A stretch of DNA of 64,000 nt. Source: Rhizobium rosettiformans. Its GTDB lineage: Bacteria; Pseudomonadota; Alphaproteobacteria; Rhizobiales; Rhizobiaceae. The stretch spans positions 4,182,001-4,246,000 of the forward strand of contig NZ_CP032405.1 of the NCBI RefSeq assembly GCF_016806065.1. Direction: 5' to 3'. Positions 8,728 to 17,069 of the stretch are shown here, piece after piece; positions within the stretch are counted from its first letter, which is position 1, and every line of letters starts with the position of its first letter. A program made the position numbers and the translations under genes. The notes beneath the pieces are model-generated. The model did no database searches and was not told the DNA's origin. It worked only from the letters and a program-made list of their open reading frames with translations.

Positions 8728-10071
8728 ATGACCGAGACCATCCGCCTGGCAGAACTGATCGAGGCCCTCAGCCATGCGCTCGACATGACGGAGGGCCAGC
8801 CCGCCGGCCATTGCGTCCGCTGCTGCTTCATCGGCACGCGCATTGGCAAGGCGCTCGGGCTTGGCGAGGAGGCGCTGCGCGATCTCTATTACACGCTGCT
8901 CTTGAAGGATCTCGGCTGCTCGTCCAATGCCGCCCGCATCTGCGAGCTCTATCTGGCCGATGACCTGAAATTCAAACACGACTTCAAGTTGGTCGACGGC
9001 TCCTTCCCGCAGATCCTGAAATTCGTGCTCTCCCACACCGGCATGGAAGCGGGCCTTGCCGAGCGCTTCCGCGGCATCCTCAATGTGTTCAAGAATGGTG
9101 GCCAGTTCACAACCAGCCTGATCCAGACACGATGCCAGCGCGGGGCCGAAATCGCCCGGCAGATGCGCTTTTCCGAAGAAGTGGCCCGCGGCATTCTCGA
9201 TCTCGACGAACATGTCGATGGCGGCGGCCAGCCACAGGGGCTGAAAGGATCGGAAATCCACCTCTTTGCCCGTATCGCACTGATGGCGCAGGTGATCGAC
9301 GTCTTCTTCGTCCACCAAGGCCCGGAAGCCGCCCTCGTCGAGGTGAAGAAGCGCGCCGGCGGCTGGTTCGATCCGGAACTCGTCAGGGTCTTCGAGGCAT
9401 TGGCCTCGCCGGTCTTCTTCGCCGAGCTCGGCTCGGAGAATCTGGAAGCCTATGTGCTGGCGCTCGAACCGGGCCGCCAGGCGGTGATGGCCGACGAGTG
9501 CTATCTCGATGATATCGCTGCCGGCTTTGCCCGCGTCATCGACGCCAAAAGCCCCTACACCTCAGGCCACAGCGACCGCGTCGCCCTGTTTACCGACATG
9601 ATCGCCGAGGAAATGGGCATGGCATTGCCGGAACGACGCCGCTTGAAGCGCGCCGCCCTGCTGCACGACATCGGCAAGCTCGGCGTCTCCAACAGCGTAC
9701 TCGACAAGCCGGGCCGGCTGGAAGGCGAAGAGTGGCAGCAGATGCAGCGCCACGCGGAATTTTCCGAGACCATCCTGTCGCGCATCGCAGCCTTTGCCGA
9801 TCTCGCCTTGATCGGCGGCGCCCATCACGAAAAGCTCGACGGCTCAGGCTATCCGCGCGGCCTGAAGGGCGACGAGATTTCCTTCGAGACCCGCATCGTC
9901 GCCACCGCCGATGTCTTCGATGCGCTCACCGCCGACCGCCCCTACCGGGCCGCGATGCCTGTCGAAAAGGCACTCGCCATCCTCTGGGAAGGCGCCGGCC
10001 GCCACCACGATGAAACCTGCATCGCAGCACTCGAACGGGCACTGGCAAGGGCGGAACTCAAGGCGGCGTAA
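8728..10071 (+). CDS. Tandem HD-GYP cyclic-di-GMP phosphodiesterase
   Basis: A 447-residue cytosolic protein with two HD-GYP units. The C-terminal unit (about residues 255-440) has all signature motifs: SGHSDR, LLHDIGK with HD at 313-314, HHEKLDGSGYP with GYP at 374-376, and ADVFDALTADRPYR. These predict hydrolysis of c-di-GMP. The N-terminal unit (residues 1-210) keeps the fold but has LLKDLGC in place of LLHDIGK and LDEHVDGGGQPQGLKG in place of HHExxDGxGYP, so it is probably a non-catalytic sensor or dimer half. A GAAGGAG ribosome site precedes the ATG. An EAL phosphodiesterase lies 2 kb downstream. Confidence 0.9.
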   Translation: MTETIRLAELIEALSHALDMTEGQPAGHCVRCCFIGTRIGKALGLGEEALRDLYYTLLLKDLGCSSNAARICELYLADDLKFKHDFKLVDGSFPQILKFVLSHTGMEAGLAERFRGILNVFKNGGQFTTSLIQTRCQRGAEIARQMRFSEEVARGILDLDEHVDGGGQPQGLKGSEIHLFARIALMAQVIDVFFVHQGPEAALVEVKKRAGGWFDPELVRVFEALASPVFFAELGSENLEAYVLALEPGRQAVMADECYLDDIAAGFARVIDAKSPYTSGHSDRVALFTDMIAEEMGMALPERRRLKRAALLHDIGKLGVSNSVLDKPGRLEGEEWQQMQRHAEFSETILSRIAAFADLALIGGAHHEKLDGSGYPRGLKGDEISFETRIVATADVFDALTADRPYRAAMPVEKALAILWEGAGRHHDETCIAALERALARAELKAA

Positions 10072-10074
10072 TCT

Positions 10075-10506
10075 TTACCGCGATATCCGCGTCGACAGGA
10101 TGATCGACGACAGCGTCCGCTCTACGCCGGACAATTCGCCGATCCGGTCGATCAACCGGTCGAGCTCGGAAATCGACGGGGCGGCGACAATGGCGATCAG
10201 GTCGTAGGGGCCGTTGACCGAATAGAGTGCGGTCACTTCGCGGATCGCATTTAGCTCTCCGGTCACCGCGGTCAGCGCCTTCGGCGCGATGGTGATCATC
10301 ACATGCGCCCGGATCAGCCCGCTCTCATAGGCATCGGAGAGCCGCACCTGATAGCTGGCAATCACCCCTTGCGCTTCCAGCCGCTCAAGCCGGGCCTGAA
10401 CCGTGGTGCGGGAAAGATTGAGCCGCCGCGCGAGTTCCGCCACCGGCATTCGCGCATTCTCCGAAAGCAGGGAGAGCAACTCCCGATCCTTGTCCGTGAT
10501 CTGCAT
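10075..10506 (-). CDS. Lrp/AsnC-family transcriptional regulator
   Basis: A 143-residue regulator. An N-terminal winged helix-turn-helix (DRELLSLLSENARMPVAELARRLNLSRTTVQARLERLE) is followed by an RAM/AsnC ligand domain (residues about 65-140). It is divergent from the saccharopine-dehydrogenase-like gene at 10652, with 145 bases between them. By family habit it probably controls that gene in response to an amino acid, possibly lysine. The ATG at 10506 is chosen; a GTG three codons earlier is possible. Confidence 0.9.
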   Translation of the reverse strand: MQITDKDRELLSLLSENARMPVAELARRLNLSRTTVQARLERLEAQGVIASYQVRLSDAYESGLIRAHVMITIAPKALTAVTGELNAIREVTALYSVNGPYDLIAIVAAPSISELDRLIDRIGELSGVERTLSSIILSTRISR

Positions 10507-10651
10507 TTCGCCCACTTTATCCGTCGATACGTGAAGACTGATACTGCAATCTGATCAGATCGTCACTTGGAATCGACAGCCTCCGCCCGCACACTGCTTT
10601 GACAAATGACATCTCGTCCGAATTGCGGACATCAGGCATGCGAGGGGCAAC

Positions 10652-11755
10652 ATGAAGAACATCACCATCATCGGCGCGGGCAAGATCGGCGGCGCAATTG
10701 CCCGGATGCTCGCCGAAACCGGCGACTACACGGTCACAGTCGCGGACCGCAGCGCCGAACAGCTGACAAAGCTCGACGCGCATCCCGCCGTAAAGACACT
10801 CGAACTCGACATATCAGACGCAAACGCTCTCGACGCGGCCCTTTCCGGCCAGTTCGCCGTGCTCTCCGCCGCTCCTTTCCACCTGACCGGCGCGATCGCC
10901 GAAAGTGCCGCCCGCACCGCGACCCACTATCTCGACCTCACCGAAGATGTGGCAACGACCCGCAAGGTCGAAGAGCTCGCCCGCGGCGCACGCTCCGCCT
11001 TCATTCCCCAGTGTGGCCTCGCCCCCGGCTTCATCTCGATTGTCGCGAACGACCTGACAAAACATTTCGACACGCTGGACACGGTGCGCATGCGCGTCGG
11101 CGCCCTGCCGCAATATCCGTCCAACGCGCTGAACTACAATCTCACCTGGTCGACCGACGGCCTGATCAACGAATATATCGAGCCCTGCGAGGCGATCGTC
11201 GAGGGCAAGCTAATCACCGTGCCGGCCATGGAAGAGCGCGAGGAATTCTCCCTCGACGGCGTCACCTACGAGGCCTTCAACACCTCGGGCGGCCTCGGCA
11301 CGCTGGCCAAGACGCTGGAAGGCCGGGTGCGCACCATGAACTACCGCACGATCCGCTATCCCGGCCACCAGGCGATCATCAAGGCACTTCTGAACGACTT
11401 CAACCTGAAGAACCGCCGCGACGTTTTGAAGGACCTCTTCGAAAACGCCCTGCCCGCCACCATGCAGGATGTGGTCGTCGTTTTCGTCACCGTCTGCGGC
11501 TGGAAGGATGGTCGCTACCTGCAGGAAACCTATGCCAACAAGGTCTATGCCGGTGTGGTCGCGGGCAAGAAGATGAGCGCCATCCAGATCACCACGGCCG
11601 CCGGCATCTGCACCGTGCTCGATCTGCTGGCCGACGGCACCCTGCCCCAGGCCGGTTTTGTCCGCCAGGAAGAGATCGATCTTCCCGCCTTCCTCGCCAA
11701 TCGCTTCGGCCGCGTCTACGATCCCGAGGTCATGAAGGTCGCCAAGGCCGGCTGA
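10652..11755 (+). CDS. Saccharopine dehydrogenase-family / lysine 6-dehydrogenase-like oxidoreductase
   Basis: A 367-residue NAD(P)-dependent enzyme with the Rossmann start MKNITIIGAGKIGGAIARML. The family blocks DLTEDVATT, PQCGLAPGFISIVA and the C-terminal QITTAAGICTVLDLLADG fit the lysine dehydrogenase and saccharopine reductase branch more than carboxyspermidine synthase, to which it is only a distant paralogue (5429-6667). It probably acts on lysine or a lysine-derived substrate. GAGGGG precedes the ATG. The divergent Lrp gene supports regulation by an amino acid. Confidence 0.82.
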   Translation: MKNITIIGAGKIGGAIARMLAETGDYTVTVADRSAEQLTKLDAHPAVKTLELDISDANALDAALSGQFAVLSAAPFHLTGAIAESAARTATHYLDLTEDVATTRKVEELARGARSAFIPQCGLAPGFISIVANDLTKHFDTLDTVRMRVGALPQYPSNALNYNLTWSTDGLINEYIEPCEAIVEGKLITVPAMEEREEFSLDGVTYEAFNTSGGLGTLAKTLEGRVRTMNYRTIRYPGHQAIIKALLNDFNLKNRRDVLKDLFENALPATMQDVVVVFVTVCGWKDGRYLQETYANKVYAGVVAGKKMSAIQITTAAGICTVLDLLADGTLPQAGFVRQEEIDLPAFLANRFGRVYDPEVMKVAKAG

Positions 11756-11805
11756 AAGTCGAACTGTTAATTCTCCGGGGGGAGGATGGACCGTCAAGGT
11801 CCAAA

Positions 11806-11835
11806 GGGGCGGTTCATCGCGAGATGAGCCGCCCC
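11806..11835. terminator. Strong hairpin downstream of the dehydrogenase gene
   Basis: GGGGCGGTTCATC (11806-11818) pairs with GATGAGCCGCCCC (11823-11835), with one G-T pair and a GCGA tetraloop. It lacks a T run, so it may stabilise the 3' end rather than terminate on its own. Confidence 0.5.
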
Positions 11836-12004
11836 GAATATTGTTCGGCCCGAAAAGCTTCGCGACGAACAGAAAAACTTGATCATCGAGATACATGGTT
11901 TCTTTAGCGGGCTAAGTTAGGGTATCCTGAATTTCAGCCTCCGAAAGCACTTGGATCACCGTGCCAGAGAGGCCTAACCGGGCCCTGAAGGGACGATTTT
12001 GCGG

Positions 12005-13375
12005 ATGATGTTCGGCAAGGGCAATCAGGAGGACAAGGCGGATCGTGTCATCCGGGTCTATCAGGCCGTGACACTTGCCGTGGCGGGCGTCGCGCTGTTC
12101 TGGACGGTGATCTTCCTGGTCCGGGGCTATCCGTTGCTGGCCTTCGCCGAATTCTTTCCGGTGATCGCCGCCCTTGTCTGCTTCGCGCTCGTCACCCGCC
12201 GACGGCTCGATCTCTTTCTTCTCGTTGCGCAGATCAGCTTTCTCTTTTTCGTCATCGGCTTCTGCCTGATGTTCGACGTGCCGCAGAATGGCGCACCGCG
12301 CGTCACCCATCTCTTCCTGCCGGTGCTCGGCATGCTCGCCTACATCAATTATCTGCGCCGCCCGTCCCGCCTGCAGCTGTCGGTGATCGCTGCAAGTCTG
12401 ATCGCATTTGTCGTCCTGCATGCCGCCGATCTGCGGCTCCCCTTTGCCCAGCCGGTTCCCCCGGACCTGCACCGCATCGGCGTCTGGCTCAATCCCACCA
12501 TGGCCGCCCTCATCTTCTGCACTGCCATCTACGCCCTGCAGCAACGGCTCTCGGCGCCGCGCGGCATCGCCCGCGATCTGGTGGCAGCCCTCCGGCATGG
12601 CGAGCTCAGCCTCGCCTACCAGCCACAGGTCGATGGGAAGGGGGAGATCACCGGCGCCGAAGCCCTGCTGCGCTGGCATCATCCAGCGAAGGGCCCGATA
12701 CCACCCTCCACCTTCATCCCGGCTGCCGAGGAAGTTGGGCTAATGCCGCTCGTCGGCAGTTTCGTGCTCGAAGAGGCGCTGGCGACTCTTTCCCGCTGGC
12801 AGGCCGATCCGAAGCTCGGGGACCTCACCCTTTCGGTCAATGTCAGTGCCAGCCAGTTCAACGAGGGCGATTTCGAAACAACGCTGCGGAACTTGCTCAC
12901 CCGCCACCGCATCGATGCCACACGGCTGAGGCTCGAACTTACCGAAAGCGTCTTGATCGCCGGGCTCGAACCCGTGGCGGAAAAGATGGCATCCCTGAAG
13001 AAGCTCGGCCTCACCTTCTCGCTCGACGATTTCGGCACCGGATTTTCCTCGCTTGCCTATCTGCGTCGCCTGCCGGTGAGCGAGCTCAAGATCGACCGAA
13101 GCTTTGTCACGGCAGCCGCCGAAAACGACCGCGACGCCGCCCTCGTCCGCTCGATCAGGGCGATTGCCACCGATCTCGGCCTCGAAACCGTCGCCGAAGG
13201 GGTGGAAACCCCGGCGCAGCTCGCCTTTCTCAAGACGACCGGCTGCCGGGTCTTCCAGGGCTATCTCTTCGGCCGCCCCATGCCGCTTGCCGATTTCGAG
13301 CTCTCGGTGCTCGCCCCGACGCCGAAGCCGGTGCTGGCCCCGGAACGGCCGTCGCCCCGCCTTGCTGCCGGCTGA
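12005..13375 (+). CDS. Membrane-anchored EAL-domain c-di-GMP phosphodiesterase
   Basis: A 456-residue protein. The first 180 residues contain five or six membrane spans. The EAL domain (about residues 195-440) is complete: [52 protein letters not shown] and FQGYLFGRP. The Glu, Asn, DD and Lys residues needed for metal binding and catalysis are present, so it should cleave c-di-GMP. No GGDEF domain is attached. Possible starts are TTG 11999, ATG 12005 and ATG 12008; GAAGGGA upstream suits the first two. Confidence 0.9.
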   Translation: MMFGKGNQEDKADRVIRVYQAVTLAVAGVALFWTVIFLVRGYPLLAFAEFFPVIAALVCFALVTRRRLDLFLLVAQISFLFFVIGFCLMFDVPQNGAPRVTHLFLPVLGMLAYINYLRRPSRLQLSVIAASLIAFVVLHAADLRLPFAQPVPPDLHRIGVWLNPTMAALIFCTAIYALQQRLSAPRGIARDLVAALRHGELSLAYQPQVDGKGEITGAEALLRWHHPAKGPIPPSTFIPAAEEVGLMPLVGSFVLEEALATLSRWQADPKLGDLTLSVNVSASQFNEGDFETTLRNLLTRHRIDATRLRLELTESVLIAGLEPVAEKMASLKKLGLTFSLDDFGTGFSSLAYLRRLPVSELKIDRSFVTAAAENDRDAALVRSIRAIATDLGLETVAEGVETPAQLAFLKTTGCRVFQGYLFGRPMPLADFELSVLAPTPKPVLAPERPSPRLAAG

Positions 13376-13392
13376 CCCGCAAACCTGACCAC

Positions 13393-14832
13393 TCAGCCGA
13401 AGCGGCCGAGCAGTTTCAGCATCCACTCCGCCATGCGACCATAAGGCGGATAGAGGAATTTCACGCCCGAGATCGTCGATTGCTTCAGTACCGGCTTTTC
13501 CTTGCTGAGCGCGAGGAACCCCGCTTCGCCATGATAGGCGCCGTAGCCGGAGGCACCGACGCCGCCAAAGGGCAGATCGTCCTGGGCGAGATGCAGGATC
13601 GTGTCGTTGATCGTCACGCCACCGGCAATCGTACCCGTGAGGACACGCTCCTGCGCCGCCTTGTCGTCGCCGAACCAGTAGAGCGCCAGTGGCCGGTCGC
13701 GCCGGTTGATATAGGCAATCGCCTCGTCCAGCGTGTCATAGGGCACGATCGGCAGGATCGGCCCGAAGATCTCTTCCGACATCACCGCGGTCTCATCAGG
13801 CGCACCGATCACGGCCACCGGCGAGAATACCCGTCGCTCGCCGTCATGCGGACCACCTAGCTCGACCACCTCCGCACCTCGGTCGCGCGCCTCCTCGACC
13901 AGCCGGGTGAGCCGCGAAAAATGCCTTGGGCTGATGATCGAGGTGTAATCGGCATTGGCAGGAAGCCCGGGATATTGCCTGTTAACCTCTGCCTTAACGG
14001 CAGCGAGGAAGTCCTGGACCCGCTCGCGCGGCACCAGCGCATAATCGGGCGCCACACAGGTCTGGCCGGAATTCAAAAGCTTGCCCCAGACGAGGCGCGG
14101 CACGGCCTTGTCGAACTGCACGGAAGCGTCGAGAATAGCGGGCGACTTGCCGCCGAGCTCGAGGGTGACAGGCGTCAGGTTGTTGGCGGCTGCTTCCGCA
14201 ACCTTGCGGCCGACGGCGGTTGATCCGGTGAAGATCAGGTGGTCGAAGGGTGCAGCGGTAAAGGCGGTCGCCACCTCAGGCCCGCCGGTGACGACGGCCA
14301 CCTCGTCCTCGGCGAATGTCTCGGCAACGGCCTTGGCCAGCACTTCGGAAAAGGCCGGCGTCAGCTCGGACGGTTTCAGCATCGCCCGATTGCCGGCAGC
14401 AAGCGCGCCGGTCAGCGGCGAGAGCATCAGGTTGAGTGGATAGTTCCAGGGGGCAACGATGCCGACCACGCCGAGCGGCTGTCGCAGAATGACCGCCGAG
14501 GCAGGCTTGCCCGTCCAGGCGAGCGACACGCGGCGCGACCGCATCCAGCGCTTCAGATGCTTACGCGCGTGGCGGATCGCGGCGCGCACCGGCACGATGT
14601 CGGTGAGCGTGGTAACGACGGCCGGCCGATTGCCGAAGTCCTCAGAGATTGCCACGGCGAAACGCTCCTGCCAGGCTTCAACCATCCGATCGAGCCGCGC
14701 CAGGCGATCGTCGCGGATGGCATGGCTTGGGGTCACGTCAGCGGCCCAGGCGGCTTTTTGGGCGGCAAGCAGGGATGCGATGCGCGCGGCCGGATCTGCG
14801 ATCTCTGCTTTCGGCGATACCTGTCCGTCCAT
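13393..14832 (-). CDS. Coniferyl aldehyde dehydrogenase-type aldehyde dehydrogenase
   Basis: A 479-residue NAD(P)-dependent aldehyde dehydrogenase of the CALDH/fatty-aldehyde branch, recognised by VAPWNYPLNLMLSPLTGALAAGN and a C-terminal hydrophobic tail (FLYPPYGRMAEWMLKLLG) typical of membrane-associated members. The nucleophile is Cys259 in NSGQTCVAPDY, and the base is Glu in LELGGKSPA. It oxidises aromatic or long-chain aldehydes to acids. The ATG at 14832 follows a good GAGAAGGA ribosome site; an in-frame ATG at 14865 is less likely. It is convergent with the EAL gene. Confidence 0.87.
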   Translation of the reverse strand: MDGQVSPKAEIADPAARIASLLAAQKAAWAADVTPSHAIRDDRLARLDRMVEAWQERFAVAISEDFGNRPAVVTTLTDIVPVRAAIRHARKHLKRWMRSRRVSLAWTGKPASAVILRQPLGVVGIVAPWNYPLNLMLSPLTGALAAGNRAMLKPSELTPAFSEVLAKAVAETFAEDEVAVVTGGPEVATAFTAAPFDHLIFTGSTAVGRKVAEAAANNLTPVTLELGGKSPAILDASVQFDKAVPRLVWGKLLNSGQTCVAPDYALVPRERVQDFLAAVKAEVNRQYPGLPANADYTSIISPRHFSRLTRLVEEARDRGAEVVELGGPHDGERRVFSPVAVIGAPDETAVMSEEIFGPILPIVPYDTLDEAIAYINRRDRPLALYWFGDDKAAQERVLTGTIAGGVTINDTILHLAQDDLPFGGVGASGYGAYHGEAGFLALSKEKPVLKQSTISGVKFLYPPYGRMAEWMLKLLGRFG

Positions 14833-14910
14833 GGCCGTTTCCTTCTCATTGTTCTTCTTGTTCAATGTGGGCAGTTTACGGTGGTTTGTTCAAGGGAGAA
14901 CGAATTGTTT

Positions 14911-14977
14911 TTGGGCCCCTCTCCGCTTGTGGGAGAGGGGCCCAAAATCGAGGTTTAGCCCGATCAGGGCTAAACCT
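14911..14977. repeat. Two adjacent perfect intergenic palindromes
   Basis: TTGGGCCCCTCTCC (14911-14924) pairs with its complement at 14932-14945. AGGTTTAGCCC (14951-14961) pairs with GGGCTAAACCT (14967-14977). They open a 628-base gene-free stretch (14833-15460) made of rhizobial-type palindromes. Apart from the element at 15134-15250 and the terminator at 15355-15397, I see no gene there. Confidence 0.7.
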
Positions 14978-15133
14978 CAGATTTTGTTGGTGAGGGGATT
15001 GGTGATGGTGGCACGACGAACGGACCCCCTCACTTGCGAAATCTGAAGTTTAGGCGGCTTGCGCTCGCCTAAGCCTTCGATTTCGCTTTCTCCCCCACCA
15101 AGGGGGAGATGGGTTCCGCCCATGCGTCTCGAC

Positions 15134-15250
15134 AGCCTCATGCTGAGGTGCCCACGTGAAGCGCGGGCCTCGAAGCATCCCTCTTTCTCACTATATAGGT
15201 GGCCTCGCCCTTCGAGGCCCGATGAGGTCGGGCACCTCAGGATGAGGGTT
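15134..15250. repeat. About 115-bp nested inverted-repeat element
   Basis: The outer arms CCTCATGCTGAGGTGCCC (15136-15153) and GGGCACCTCAGGATGAGG (15230-15247) are near-perfect complements. An inner pair, GGGCCTCGAAG and CTTCGAGGCCC, lies between them. The whole folds into a long cruciform or hairpin. The CCTCATGCTGAGGTGCCC wording is typical of dispersed palindromic repeats in rhizobia. No coding frame is credible inside. Confidence 0.7.
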
Positions 15251-15354
15251 CCAGCGAGCCCGGAAATTGTGCCTGCAACAGCACGCCACCCTGGCGCGTC
15301 TGAGATCGCATCGTCAGGTGTATCCGAGGGCGGGACAGCTCCAAGTCTACGAGA

Positions 15355-15397
15355 GAAAAAAGGGCGGGGATGAAACATCATCTCCGCCCTTGTTTTC
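15355..15397. terminator. Bidirectional rho-independent terminator
   Basis: AGGGCGGGGATGA (15361-15373) pairs with TCATCTCCGCCCT (15378-15390). An A run on the left and TTGTTTTC on the right make it usable on both strands. On the minus strand it ends the GlsB-family gene. Confidence 0.8.
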
Positions 15398-15460
15398 ATT
15401 GGGGAATGCCTTGAGCTCATCCCCCTTGCACTGCGAAGATCGAGGGGGTTTAGACGCTAT

Positions 15461-15715
15461 TTATCGTCGAACCATTCTGCCGACGGCGATCAGCATGCAC
15501 GCGCCGATAAAACCGATGATCAGATAGGCGATTGCCCCGGCAAAGGCCACGTTGAACACGGCGGCCAGGATGAAGTTGAGCGCGATGGCGCCCACGATTC
15601 CCAGCAGAATGTTCATCACGAGCCCCATATTGCTACGCATGAACCGCTCCGCCAGCCAACCAGCGAGACCGCCGATCACGATTGCGCCGAGAATACCCAC
15701 GCCGTTCAGATCCAT
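15461..15715 (-). CDS. GlsB/YeaQ/YmgE-family stress-response membrane protein
   Basis: An 84-residue inner-membrane protein with three hydrophobic glycine-rich segments and the family pattern GILGAIVIGGLAGWLAERFM, IVGAIALNFIL and YLIIGFIGACMLIAVGR. Members are associated with general stress, acid or stationary-phase responses; the biochemical role is unknown. The ATG at 15715 (MDLNGVG) has a GGAG ribosome site and matches the family length. The frame continues 12 codons upstream without support. Confidence 0.88.
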   Translation of the reverse strand: MDLNGVGILGAIVIGGLAGWLAERFMRSNMGLVMNILLGIVGAIALNFILAAVFNVAFAGAIAYLIIGFIGACMLIAVGRMVRR

Positions 15716-16007
15716 CGTCTTATCTCCATCATCGTTTGAATGATGGAACAATGAATTCTGCCGGCAAATGTTCCTTTCTGGTCACCGCCTGTCTATTATT
15801 CGCTTGCGAGACGAGGTGCCGCCGCCCATGGCGCCAGACCGCCCGCACCACGACATCTCCCCTGCACAGGCCGGAAGGATCATGGCCCGCCGAATGGTGT
15901 AGCTGGGTGATAGCGAAGCCGGTCGCGAGCGCACCCGCCAACCTGTTGTAGCAAGCGGGCGGCGCCTAAGGCGTCTCTCCTCTCGCGGGCAGACGGCGAA
16001 TAGGTAA

Positions 16008-16694
16008 ACGACAGGGTGGGACTCACTTCTGTGGCAAGACACGGGACAGTTTCTGAGGTCTTACCGGGACCAGTTCCTCGGCTTCAACCGACAGGCTGAA
16101 GTTGTCTTTTTTACCCCCTGGATTAGCCTCTCGGACAAAAATGACCTCACGGACTGGATTAACTACGAGCGTGCGGCATGGCCTGTCTGGCAGTGCGCCA
16201 TCGCCGAGGTCAACCAGGGCCTTGAAGGGGAAAGCAGCCGACCGATTAGGATGATTCCGGCATCCCTGGCGCTTGCTGCATTGCTGGAAGACTTTCACCG
16301 AAATCCGGATCAACCAGGATTCGAACAGCTCAATAAGCGCGAACTTACTGATGCGCTCTTCTCCGACACAGTGCATCTGACACCACTGGGAAGCTATTTC
16401 ATGGCTGCAGTGACTGCGAGTGCCCTATACGGCCGGTTGCCGGCTGAGGCACACCCGAATGGCCTTCCGATTAAACAGGCGACAACATTACAGCACTTTG
16501 CGGCGAACTTCATTGCCGACTACCGCCGTTCCGAACCGGCATCTACCGGCGCCTGTGGTAATCGCATCGGCTGGGCCTTCGCCGCCCATTACACTGGCTA
16601 CATCGAAAAAACATTCTATCGCGAAGAAATGGGCTATATTCGCGCAAAGCTTCAGCGCCTGGTGGATCTGCTTCGCTTCGTGCGAGCAATCTGA
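16008..16694 (+). pseudogene. SGNH/GDSL-hydrolase-like remnant lacking its 5' end
   Basis: An open frame begins after the stop at 16005-16007 and has no ATG, GTG or TTG in frame until the ATG at 16251. The translation from 16008 is coherent and protein-like: GWDSLLWQDTGQFL, VVFFTPWISLSD, YERAAWPVWQCAI, then DTVHLTPLGSYFMAA, the DxxHLTxxG block that ends SGNH hydrolases. The N-terminal GDS nucleophile block is absent upstream. This is best read as the C-terminal two thirds of a decayed gene. Translation from 16251 alone (147 residues) would give no catalytic domain. Upstream DNA from 15716 to 16007 holds nothing I recognise. Confidence 0.6.
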
Positions 16695-17069
16695 CAACCG
16701 ATTGCGACCAGGATCGCGCCAGTGACGGCAGGTGCCTCATACTTCCCGAGCCATCTCGACTGGACACGAGGTGGCATTCCTCAAAAATGTAGAGAAGTCG
16801 GAAGCTGATTGCTTTATCTCGCCGCGATAGAGCGTGCTGCGCCCCACCGCCCGCCTGGCCGAACAGGCGAAGCAGTCCGCCAAGGCGATTGAGAGAGCAG
16901 AGTTCCTTGACGTTGGCACAGTGCTGTCGGCGTTTTGCGAAGAGCGGAAAACCTATGTCTCAGCTCAGCATCTCGATGTCCAGAGCCGGTTTGAGAAGGA
17001 AAACTCGTCAAAACCCCGCCGGCCTTTCGACCGACGGGTCCATAACCCCCAGCGCTAACCGCCCTGCCC
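16695..17069. other. Gene-free stretch, 375 bases
   Basis: Only short frames are present. One on the minus strand (16737-16919) contains AVGRSTLYRGEI, which recalls a resolvase helix-turn-helix but breaks off on both sides. One on the plus strand (16834-17058) has no recognisable domain. I read the stretch as degraded DNA between the hydrolase remnant and the 3' end of the demethylase gene. Confidence 0.4.

Noticed and set aside
14977..15420. 147-codon minus-strand frame over the palindrome mosaic
   Set aside because: It consists of translated inverted repeats; composition is not protein-like.
15782..16042. 86-codon minus-strand frame between the GlsB gene and the hydrolase remnant
   Set aside because: No signal, no family, and heavy Arg/Pro/Ser bias as in chance GC-rich frames.
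16737..16919. Minus-strand frame containing AVGRSTLYRGEI as a resolvase piece
   Set aside because: Only a dozen residues resemble a helix-turn-helix; no catalytic domain follows on either side.
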